Assembly: GCF_026745355.1 (NCBI RefSeq)
Contig: NC_079209.1
Span: 18,584,109 to 18,648,108 of the forward strand
From: Beta vulgaris subsp. vulgaris
Taxonomy: Eukaryota; Streptophyta; Magnoliopsida; Caryophyllales; Amaranthaceae
Reading direction: 5' to 3'
Length of the DNA: 64,000 bases
Below the pieces are notes generated by a model. The model searched no databases. It was not told the DNA's origin and was given only the letters and a program-made list of their open reading frames with translations. The position numbers were made by a program, and so were the translations under genes. Positions within the stretch are counted from its first letter, which is position 1, and the number at the start of each line of letters is the position of its first letter. Positions 54,769 to 64,000 of this stretch are shown piece by piece.

Positions 54769-57700
54769 CTTTCCCACCTTGACCTAATCCTCTCACAACG
54801 AACCAGATAACTAGATGCATTGATCACAATGCCCAAATTCTCCCTGCACCCAGATTTGTCCTGAAAGACAACCAAAATACATTTGTCCCTTAAGGACACT
54901 AGATTAGCCACTAAGGATCCCATACTTGCCCCGAGGACAATTAATAACCTCAAACGTTGAGCAAGTCCAAACAATGTTGAAACTTACTTCGTGGAACCGG
55001 CTTAGTGAACATATCAGGATTATCAGTTGTACCTACCTTCTTCACCTTAATACTTGTCTCACTTCTTAGAAAATGATACATGACATCAATATGTTTATTC
55101 CTCTCATGATGAACTTGATCTTTGGCTAAGCATATTGCACTCAAGTTGTCACAATACACTATCGACTAATCATAAGGTAGACCCAAATCACTGACTAGTT
55201 CCTTTAACCAGATTCCCTCCTTAGCTACTTCTGTCAAGGACATATACTATGTTTCAGTAATAGACAAAGTCATCGTAGGCTGCAAAGTAGCTTTCTAACT
55301 CACAACAGAACCCCCACAACAGAACCACCAAGAGTGAACACATAACCATTCATAGATCTCCTACCGTCGACATCCCTAACATAATCAGAATCAGATAATC
55401 ATGTAACTAAACATGCCACATCACCTCCATAAATAAGACCAAATCTGATGTAGCTCTAAGATAACAAAAGATCCTCTTGATTGTCTGCCTATGCTCCTTA
55501 CCAGGATCACCCATGAACCTACTAACAACACTGACTACATGTGCATGATCTAGCCTAGTGCAAACCATGGCATACATCAAGCTCCCTACTGCACTAGCAT
55601 AAGGAACCCGAGTCATGTACTCCTTCTCGTTCTTGTGAAGTGACTCCATCTCACCTCCCATTGCAGCAAGCCAATGGTAAAATTCCGTACATGTAACTGC
55701 CTCCCTGTAGGTAGATGGCTCATAGACATCCACCTCCTCAGCAACCTGCAGTGCATAAGCCACTATATCTTCAAAGCCATGCCTGTTTGTGTGTTTCCTG
55801 AAATTCTTCCTCATATGACGCTCCCGAGCAAGGCTAGGCGCCTCTTCATTTGGTATTGAAGAATTTGATGCTTCAGAATTTATGTGTTGACTTTCTTCAT
55901 GTGTTTCATCACTCTCATCATGAGTGACTTGCTGCTCCACCTACACTTCAACACTAACAATCTTTGGTGCAACACTAGAATTCATTGTAGGATTAACCAT
56001 AGAATTTTCATCAAAGACTATATTTCTACTAAGTATAACCCTATGCTCTAATGGGGACCAAATTATGTAACCTTTCACCCCATCTCATATCCTACAAACA
56101 CTATCTTTTTGGATCTCGGCTCCAATTTACCCTCATTTACATGATAGTAAACACTACAACCAAAGATTTCATATTAAAGTAATATGCATGCTAACTTTGA
56201 CCACACCTCATATGGTGTTTTAAGGTTTATCTCTGAGTGAGGCCCATGGTTGATCAGATAGCTCGCTATAACTACTTCTCCTTAAAACCTTCTAGTCCTC
56301 CTAGCATTTTAGAGCATGCACCAAGCTCTCTTTAGAAGTGTTTGATTCATTCATTCAGCTACACCATTCTGCTAGGGTGTATTCATGACAGTATGATACC
56401 TAGCAATCCCTTCATTATTACAGAAGTCATCGACTTAAGCAAACATAACTTTAGACCATTATCAGTCCCTAGCCTTTTGATCTTCTTCCCAGTTTGATTT
56501 ATTAAAATTATTGAATAATCATATGCCCAAGTCATAGTAATTGAAAGCTTCACCTTTTGACTTCATAATAATCAACCAAGTCATTCTTAAAAAATCATTA
56601 ATGAAAGATACAAAATACATGTGACCTTCCAAAGATTTCACACGTGAAGGACCCCAACAATCGGAGTGGATAAAATCCAGAGTACCTTATGTTTTATGAA
56701 TGCCCTTAGGAAACTTGCTACGATGTAGTTTCCTAAAGACAAAGTGCTCACAAAACTAAAGGTTAGTGACCTTGTGGCAACCCAGAAGATCTGCCTTGGA
56801 GAGGATTTGCATTCCTCTCTTACTCATATGCCCAAGTCCCATGTGTCATAGCTTAGTCATATCCTCCTTCTATATTTCAGATGAAGCAACAACAACTGAA
56901 CTTGAGAGAGTGGAACCTTGCAAGATATACAAAGTACTACACTTGACCCCCTTCAACACATCCTTTAAACCCTTGCAGACATACACAACTCCACCCCCAC
57001 CTCTGAAACTGAACCCCTTATTGTCTAACAGACTAAGTGAAATCAGATTCTTGGTCATTTGTGGAATATGTTTAACATTATTCAAAGTGCAGAATGTACC
57101 ATCATGTGTCCGAATTTTGATAGAGCTTATTCCAACTATTTTGCAGACTACATTGTTAGCCATTGAAATATTACCCTCATCTACCTGCTCATAAGTAGTG
57201 AACCACTCCCTACGAGGACTCATATGATACGACGCTCCAGAATCAAGAATCCGCACATCATTGCAACGTGTTGGTTCATTAGCAAGTAAAACCAAATCAT
57301 CCTCAGAATTCAAATTTTCTGCTGCAAGAGGAGCAGAACTAGACCCATATTTATTTTCCAGATGCTTCTTTTTAGTATATTCCTTATTCCAATGCCTCTT
57401 CTCCTTACAGTAACTACATATATCATTACGTTTAGGACCCCCTTTGGAATTTCCGAATTTTCTGAAATTCTTCTTTTCGGAATTCCCATGTCCCTTACTA
57501 CTACTGGCTACTAATCAAGAAGTCTGCTTATTTGTACTTGTACTACCGGATGCCTTATGACGCAATTCCCAAGTATGAAGAGATGATCTAACCTCTTCTA
57601 CGGACATATAATCTTTACCAACAATAAAAGATTGCACCAAATTCTCATATGACATGGTAAAGACACAAGAAGAATTAAAGCAACATCATCATCCTCCACC
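54769..57700 (-). pseudogene. Copia polyprotein relic (protease to RNase H)
   Basis: Read right to left, a gag zinc knuckle CSYCKEKRHWNKEY (about 57380-57425) has its last Cys replaced by Tyr. Protease DSGASYHM is at about 57244-57221. A gag-pre-integrase stretch runs to 56870. Integrase IHSDCWGPSRVKSLEG is near 56660, and the YYHVNEGKLEPRSKK block near 56120, with many stops. At 55940-55407 the start of RT (EFYHWLAAMGGEMESLHKN) is fused directly to its end (EKEYMTRVPYASAVGSLMYA), so the RT core with the YVDD motif is missing. RNase H (MYCDNLSAICLAKDQVHHER) is at 55159-54950. Nonfunctional. Confidence 0.87.
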
Positions 57701-58798
57701 TTACGCTGGTGGAAAAAAAACCCATCTGATGCGGTAAAAACTAGGCTTACTGGTGCGGTTTTGGTCCGCGTCATCTAAAAAAAATGATGCGGTCCCACAA
57801 TCCAAAAATGCAATCAATGTGTTGGAAAGATTCGCAACAAGAGGGCATCAAAAGAAAAATCCAAGCAAAAATTTTAAAGTCATATCAAGAATATTAACAA
57901 TACAAAATATAAAAGTTTACTACCCAATTGAAGTATCGAATAAGCTTAAAAATCATATTGCACGACTTCTTGAAGACTAACTTGAACTTTTCGCTGCCTT
58001 TTGCACAAATCCTACAACAATCATCAATTAAAGAAAGAAAAAAAAAATTAGATGATTATGAGAAAAGGTACTAATAAAAGAAAAAAATGAAAAAATAATT
58101 AAAAAAAAAAATAGCAGACTAATGCGAATGAAAAGAAAAGAAAAGCGGGGGAAAAGAAAAGCAAGAAAGAAAGAGAAAAAGAAAAAAGAAAAAAGATCAG
58201 AGGGAAATCGTCTTGGCCAAAGAAGGAAGGCGGGAGGATGGTGGGGGTACGGTGGAATCCGGCGAGAGTGGATGGCGGTAGGGCAGTGAAGACGCGTAAA
58301 AGTCCGGCGCGGGTGGTGCCGGTAAGAGGTCGGTGCTTGGTTCAGGGGTGTGGCGCCTGGCAGCGGGTGAGAGACACGAGAGAGGCTCGGTGGTCCGATG
58401 GTGGTGCGGTCTGTGGCGGTTCTTGGTGGTCGTGCAGGGGCAGAGGGAGGGAGGCGCGCGCGGAACGACGCCGGCGACGGGTGAAGGCGTTGGGGGGCAG
58501 GTGTGGCGCGGAGAGCAGTCGACGGTGTGGCGCGGAGATCAGTCGACGGTGGGTGGTCGGTACTGCTGTCGGAGCAGGTGGACGGACAGATGGTGGTGGC
58601 ACACCAGCATCATCAAATCGCTCCTCTTTCTCTCTCGACGTACTGCTGCGTCTTCTCCTCAATTTTTTTTTTTTAATTTTTTTTTTTTAGATTCTTTTGA
58701 ATTTCCACCTACAATCACAAGAACCAACAACACACCAAAAATCACACACAAAGAATGAAAAAAAAGTAAAAAGGAAAGAAAAGAAGAAATAAACTAAG
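57701..58798. other. Unassigned repeat junction with GC-rich island
   Basis: At 57704 CGCTGGTGG and A8CCC followed by GATGCGG repeats resembles a CACTA-type terminus (CACTxxTGGAAAAA), but no partner end was found. A/G-rich low-complexity sequence runs to about 58200. A GC-rich block (58225-58640) follows, with long ORFs on both strands. These are Arg/Gly-rich on + and Pro/His/Arg-rich on -, as expected from base composition rather than coding. It may be the 3' noncoding part of the adjacent minus-strand gypsy-type element. Confidence 0.4.
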
Positions 58799-60099
58799 TT
58801 AAAACTCGGGTTGCCTCCCGAAAAGCGCAAATTTAAGGTCTTGCATGACCATTTAAGATTAGTAGATCACTCATAATAGTTCAATGCTCGAAGAAGCTTA
58901 TCATATGTTCCTGCAAACATCTCAAAGCATATTATATAACAGTGAAAAGGAAAAATGAAAAATATTAGTACTAAAAAATTACTGAAACTACAAAAAGAAG
59001 AAAAATTGTTAGTCTTTTTACATGACTCAAAAGAAGGAAAAGAAACTAACTGTACATTATTTACATTATCATGAAAGTCATTCAAAAGGGGAGAAAGAAG
59101 GAACGATGGAGGATATAATAATAGGGAAGAAGATATAATATCAAGTTTCTCAGAGAATGGAACATGAGACTCAAAAACAGTAGGTGGTAGCGACAAAGAC
59201 TCATAAATCACCTCACGCTCAACTTGACTTTCCTCCAAAGAGAAATTTCAACCATGACTTCTTCCTCCTGCAAAACATCCATCACATTAGTCGTTCTTTC
59301 AATCTTTTCGTCATCCCAATAGCTCTCATTTATTATCCACCCCTCATTATCATCATAAATAAACGGATCGGGGCTAGAATTCTGAGCAGATTGACATTCA
59401 AATTGGGAAGAGGGGTCGAAACCATCTATTAATGTCACATCACAAGAAGAAAAATCATGAGAAGTAGACTGACAATTAGAACAATAAGGGGGTGGTGACA
59501 TGTAAGTTTGGGGTGCAAGAGCAGATGAAGACATCTCCCACTCATAAGTATCTCTAGCCAACCACTCAATTAAATCCCAACAATAATCAGGCGTTGGAAT
59601 AGAAATCCTCCATCACACATAGATTCTACCACCATCCTAGTTTCTTCATTTAACCCCTCATAAATCACTAGGCACATATCCCATAATTCAATTCCATGAT
59701 TAGGACCTATAAAATCACCAAGTCTGTGATAGTATTTCCAAAACAATTCATTCTCATATTGAGGAAAATAAAAAATTGCTCTAGAATTACTAGCATATAC
59801 ATGGGAGTCACATAACATATGAGGTAATTCTAGAGAACTCATGCAAAAATTGGGAGGATTTTGATATGATGCATCAAAACTGTAAACATGAGAATTCCAA
59901 AAATTATTACTATGTTGCCTAGCAAAATAATTATCCCCATCATCAAAATAGCATGACTCCATGATACAAAAAAAAAATTAAAAAAAAATTAAAAAAAAAT
60001 ATTCACAAAAAGCGAAAAAAAAAATATATGCAAATTAGTCTCACCAACAATAAAAACTAACTAAAACAAAACCGTCTCCCCGGCAACGGCGCCAAAATT
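58799..60099 (-). pseudogene. Athila-like nonautonomous element: gag-like region and primer-binding site
   Basis: The primer-binding site TGGCGCCGTTGCCGGGGA lies on the minus strand at 60077-60094, directly inside the LTR. This is the site used by Athila-type gypsy elements. Downstream (leftward) a gag-like ORF runs 59962-59570 (ELFWKYYHRLGDFIG, IYEGLNEETRMVVES). It continues in another frame at about 59580-59208 (LIEWLARDTYEWE and a zinc knuckle CSNCQSTSHDFSSC). A further ORF at 59238-58867 has no recognised domain. The GCGCTTTTCGGGAGGCAACC motif near 58815, common after coding in gypsy elements, closes the region. No protease, RT or integrase is seen. Confidence 0.65.
60077..60094 (-). other. 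Retrotransposon primer-binding site
   Basis: The 18-nt minus-strand motif TGGCGCCGTTGCCGGGGA starts six bases inside the LTR end. It is the classic priming site (tRNA-Asp type) of Athila-like elements and fixes the element's direction as minus. Confidence 0.75.
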
Positions 60100-61560
60100 T
60101 GATTGGCGTGTCGCGCACCTATCAAAAATAAATAACCTAACTAATCCTCCTAACTATGTAGTAGGGTAAGTCAGGGTCGATCCCACAGAGAGAAAATTAT
60201 TCTATGATTAGTCCTTAAATAATGGTAAGACTAAAGGAGATTAATAACAAGAATAATGGAGGAATTAAACTACACTAATCAATATATAAATAAAAGACTC
60301 TACAGTTAAGTATCCCCACTAGCACGAAATAACACAAAATAATTTCTACCCCAAACTAATCAATTAAATGTTCACAAGGAAAAGTACTCCCTATAAAGTA
60401 CCATAAACCTCTCCCGAGTATCTATGGCTTCTCTAATATGCATTCAAGCCTACTCCCGTGGAATCATGCAAATTAAAGACATTAAACACGACACTTTAAC
60501 TTCCTAACAATCCATTCTACCTACTCCCGTGGAGAACTTCATGCCCTTAATTGAAATACTCAAATCCGTCAAAATCCAACTCCCGTTGTGATCAAGACAA
60601 AGGAATCATAACAATACTAGTTATCCCTAATCTAGTATTGGCATATGCACAATCAATTAAGCAAGAACAATTAATAATTAATATGAGAATTTAAAGAAAC
60701 AATCATGAATTAATTCATACTAGGGTTCAACTTAACCATAGATAAAAGAAACTACTCTATCATGAAATAAATAATGAAATCTAAAACTATAAAAGAAAAC
60801 ATAATTAAAGGATTCAATGAAAGAAACTAATAGAACTCATGAATTAATGAAAAAGAATGAAAACTAGGGTTTACATAAAAACTAGAGAGAAAAAGAAGAG
60901 AAAACTAAACCTAAAACCTAAAAAGAAAATAACGTGAGAGGGAGGAGGAGAGAGAAAGAATGAAAACCTATCTAAATAAATATTCAATAACCTAATATGA
61001 CTTGGAAAGTAATTAACAAGATAAGGAAAATCTTAAATAAATCATTAATACGCGGATTAGTGATCCGCGCTTACGCGTGGCATATTCCAGCAGAATCAGT
61101 GCAATCTTCCGAAAGGCATAACTCCTTGACTAAAAGTCTCCTCGGGGCGTGCCACCTATCGTTGGAAAGCTCTTCAAGTCTAGTTTCCAAATATGCTGGA
61201 ATTACTCGATTCTAAGAATCACATCAAAAGTTATGATCAGAAGAGTATACATGACTCCTTTTTCACATTTCTTCTAATGATTTTCTGCTTCGTTTTCGCT
61301 CAAATTCGTACTATAAAATATCTATGACGATCCTTATGCATTGTAGCTTCCTTCCAAGTGCTCCTAATCCTCAAGCTTAGCTAATCATAATCCAAATACG
61401 TCTTCAATGTCTGAAATTCATCAAAAACAAGAAAACATACCGAATAGAAATAGAAAAACATAACTTAAGAATATAATGCAAAATGAAACTAAATATGAAA
61501 CTAAATGCTCTAAAATGCAACTAAATGCATCTAAAAACTATATATAAAAATGACTTATCA
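60100..61560 (-). repeat. Athila-like 5' LTR, 1461 bp
   Basis: In minus orientation it begins TGATAAGTCATTTTTATATA at 61560 and ends ..ACACGCCAATCA at 60100, next to the primer-binding site. It contains the GGGTCGATCCCACAGAG stretch typical of this LTR class. A second LTR to the left, expected for a complete element, is not in the window, so the element is truncated or rearranged on its 3' side. Confidence 0.68.
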
Positions 61561-62064
61561 GTGCCCATTCGCTGCCAACTAAATAAAAGTGAAGAATGTA
61601 ATGATATGGTAGTATCATGTCTAGGAATGATCCTTATTGCTTTATTTATGCTTGTATGCACTCAATGCTTTACTATGTACTCAGTATAGCTTATTGTGTG
61701 TTATTGTGTTGTTTGTTGACCTGTGATGAAACATTGATGCTACAATGGGGAGCAGACTAGGTGTGCTGGTGTTGCTGCATGATGTTGAGCATACGGGGGA
61801 TTGTTCTTAGTCTTGAAACTTTAAAGCGTTTTAATTAATCATTATAAGACTATTATGATTTACTAGTCTTTGGTTTGAATAAACGGGGTCGTTGATGATT
61901 CCCGAGTTGTAGTTACATCTTTATTTCCGCTGCATTTCAGTTTTCTTGACAATGATTTGAGTTAACATTTCCTTTCAATAAGCCTTGCGTTTCACCGCGG
62001 CGGTAACACTCCCAAATTCGATGCGACGTAGTCGTAGACGTGTATGGATTTTGGTGGTGTTACA
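61561..62064 (-). repeat. Probable gypsy LTR fragment
   Basis: On the minus strand the block starts TGTAACACCACCAAAATCC at 62064, which resembles the TGTAACACC start of many plant chromovirus-type LTRs. It runs left until the Athila-like LTR interrupts or abuts it at 61560. There is no coding. Only one edge is visible, so identity is tentative. Confidence 0.35.
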
Positions 62065-62421
62065 TGTATAATACATTAATGACGACTTAAAATGAATTAG
62101 GTTAAAAGAAATTTAATAACCTAACTCGAAATCGTATCCCCACGTTAAAAAGCCCACCACCCAATCGAGTACGGCGACATCCGCCTGATCGGGCGGTCAT
62201 AAGCTCCAAACCCAATTTTATCTCGGGCCCAATCAGGCGCTGGTAGTCCGGTAGTGATTTGGTAACCACGCCCGATCGGGCGAAACCGCCCGAGTCAATC
62301 GGGTGCCCTGCTTACCCCTGGTGAGACCATCGATCCTGCCCTGTTAGGCGAGCTTGCCCGATCAAATCGGGCGGGCCTGCATGAATGCCTTTTAACAAGA
62401 TTCAAGGCATGAATCCTTACA
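62065..62421 (-). repeat. Copia-type LTR, right copy (perhaps solo)
   Basis: This 357-bp block is related to 54413-54768 end to end, but clearly diverged. The sequence inside it is not a Copia primer-binding site, and the flanking 5-mers do not match those of the left copy. It is therefore probably a separate solo LTR or rearranged copy rather than the partner LTR of the Copia body at 54.8-57.7 kb. Confidence 0.6.
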
Positions 62422-62765
62422 ATCGTTTTCTAGTATAACTCTTGCTTATTGACCCCTCTCATCATGGTGCGGGAGGCATCTTTCAAGTTATTCCAATTAA
62501 GAAACTTTATGAGTTATGATTAAGGATGTAGGTCACGAAGTTTGAAAGTCAAAGTGAAATAACAACATAATAACCTTGTATGATTTCACACCCATGTTAA
62601 AATAATGTAGAAAAATCTGGAAAAAAAGAATAATAGCTAAGAATCCTAGAAAAATTTAGATGTAGCTTGAAGTTTGTAAAAAATTGAAAAAAAAAAAAAT
62701 TGGTAAAAAGCTCTAGATAGCTTTGTAAGTCCATGTAAATATTTGAGAATCAATCCAAGAAAATA
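62422..62765. other. No feature recognised
   Basis: AT-rich, noncoding sequence between an LTR and a Helitron; nothing identified. Confidence 0.5.
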
Positions 62766-63027
62766 TCTATACTAATATATTAAAAGGCGTGCCTAAGCCA
62801 GAAACGGTGCCACGTGGCGCTCTCCCTAAGAGAGTTTTACTCCATGTAATCCATAACAATAAAAAAAATTAGATTGCATAATGTAAGGTTTGATCCCAGA
62901 ACCTCAAGAACATACACTAAAGTCTTAACCACTAGACCAAATAATAATTAGTGTTATCATCTTAAATTATAATATTAATAAATAAAAAATTTCCTTACCC
63001 GGGGCATCTCCCGGACCTAATAACTAG
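62766..63027 (+). mobile_element. Complete 262-bp nonautonomous Helitron
   Basis: The 5' end TCTATACTAATATATTAAAA follows an A at 62765. The 3' end has the hairpin CCGGG-GCATCT-CCCGG (62999-63014), then CTAG at 63024-63027 and T. This fits the A^TC...CTRR^T insertion rule. The interior (about 62880-62940) reads on the minus strand as a tRNA-like TGGTCTAGTGGTTAAG, an A-box-like motif, followed by a weaker B-box-like region GGTTCTGGGATCAAACC. No protein is encoded. Confidence 0.78.
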
Positions 63028-63432
63028 TTTTTCAATCAAAAACCAATCAATAAATTTCATTTTCAACATCTCTCCTCCATCTCATTTAAACAATCAATCT
63101 AAAATACTAAAGCCCATTTTTTAACAATAATCCCAACATTTGTTATCCAAGCCATTTTAATCTAAAGCCTCCCATATTTTATACATCACTAATCTGATGT
63201 CAAATTGAACTCCACATAATTTAAAATTATTTCCCCAAACACTTTAATCTTAAACACATTTAACTATCCTCAAGTAAATTGGGTATTCATATTCAAGGGA
63301 GAAAAATATCAATAACGGTTTATCCAAATGAAGTTCATATTTATCTCACAAGATTTGCGGATGTTAGTAAAAAAAAGGGTTATGAACGACCAAATGATTT
63401 GATCCAAAAAGCCACTTGGGATGAAGCACGAC
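63028..63432. other. No feature recognised
   Basis: AT-rich sequence with no supported gene, repeat end or RNA. Confidence 0.5.
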
Positions 63433-64000
63433 TAGGGATGGGAATGGGTCCAGGACCCTACCCAGACCCTATTGGAGCCGACCCTAATTTAAGGGTTTGG
63501 GTCCAAGTTTTTCAGACCCTAAGGGTCCGGGTCTGGGTCCAAGTGAATTTTTTAGGGTCCGGGTCCGGATCTTCAAAATTTGGACCCCGATCCTACCCTT
63601 AGACCCTTAACTTATTTAATATATACATTTTAACTTTTTTAAAAAAAAAAACAAATTGATTTTCTAAAAGACTAAAACCTAAACTAAAACACCAAAACAC
63701 TCATTCTGAACTCTTATGTAAATTGTGTTTGTTTAGTTTTTTTTCAGTTTGTATGTTTGTGTGTTTTTTTTTCAGTTTATATGTTTATGAATTGTGTTTG
63801 TTTCACTTTTTTTCAGTTTATAAGTTTCTGTTTGTTTCGTTTTTTTTTTTCAATTTATATGTTTGTGTTTGTTTCATGCGATATTTTGTGTTTATTTCAT
63901 GCAAATTACAAATGATTATTGACATTAATAATGCTGAAAATTTGGCAAAATAAAGAATTTAGGTTTGGACCCTCCAGACCCTAAGGGTCAGGGTCAAGGT
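63433..64000. mobile_element. hAT-like nonautonomous element, left end, runs off window
   Basis: It starts TAGGGATGGGAATGGGTCC, matching the TAGGGATG.CAATGGG terminus of plant hAT-type elements, and continues as GGGTCCGGGTC-type subterminal repeats on both strands. A similar GGACCCTCCAGACCCTAAGG stretch begins near 63965. The middle is T-rich with a TTTTCAGTTTATATGTTTGT repeat. The right terminus lies beyond the window. Confidence 0.5.

Noticed and set aside
58238..58758. Arg/Gly-rich + strand ORFs as a host gene
   Set aside because: Similar open lengths on both strands fit GC-rich composition; there is no recognised domain, and retrotransposon pieces flank it.

Overview
This window is nuclear DNA from a flowering plant, most likely a eudicot. 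The evidence is two intron-rich genes with GT-AG introns and plant-type protein families, embedded in many plant transposons (Stowaway and Tourist MITEs, a MULE, Helitrons, a tRNA-derived SINE, LINE scraps, Copia and Athila-like LTR elements). I cannot fix the species from sequence alone.

The main gene, on the + strand from 2051 to 45617, is a full-length ECA3-type P-type IIA Ca2+/Mn2+ ATPase. I assembled 34 exons by matching frame, splice sites and the known protein family. They join to 3006 nt in one open frame (1001 aa) with every catalytic and ion-site residue I checked in place. About 93% of the gene is intron. The large introns (4, 12, 23, 26, 27 and 32) are swollen by nested mobile elements.

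A second + strand gene, 47062 to 54044, encodes a 176-aa plant cyclic phosphodiesterase of the 2H family in three exons. Its 6.1-kb second intron holds a 4.75-kb Mutator-like element (48246-52996) with about 140-bp inverted ends and a perfect 9-bp target duplication. The element's antisense transposase gene is broken.

From 54.4 kb to the right end there are no host genes that I can support. This part holds a decayed Copia body (protease, integrase, a scarred RT, RNase H) with an LTR on its left, an Athila-like gag region with primer-binding site and one 1.46-kb LTR, another Copia-type LTR, a 262-bp Helitron with both ends, and the start of an hAT-like element running off the window.

I found no new multi-gene system. 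The most interesting points are the very TE-loaded but intact ECA3 gene (including a MITE 16 bp from a splice donor and an 18-nt microexon), the cleanly delimited MULE, a reiterated GAACAT element type seen twice, and several precisely bounded small elements. All protein-family assignments rest on recognition of motifs by eye; no database search was run.
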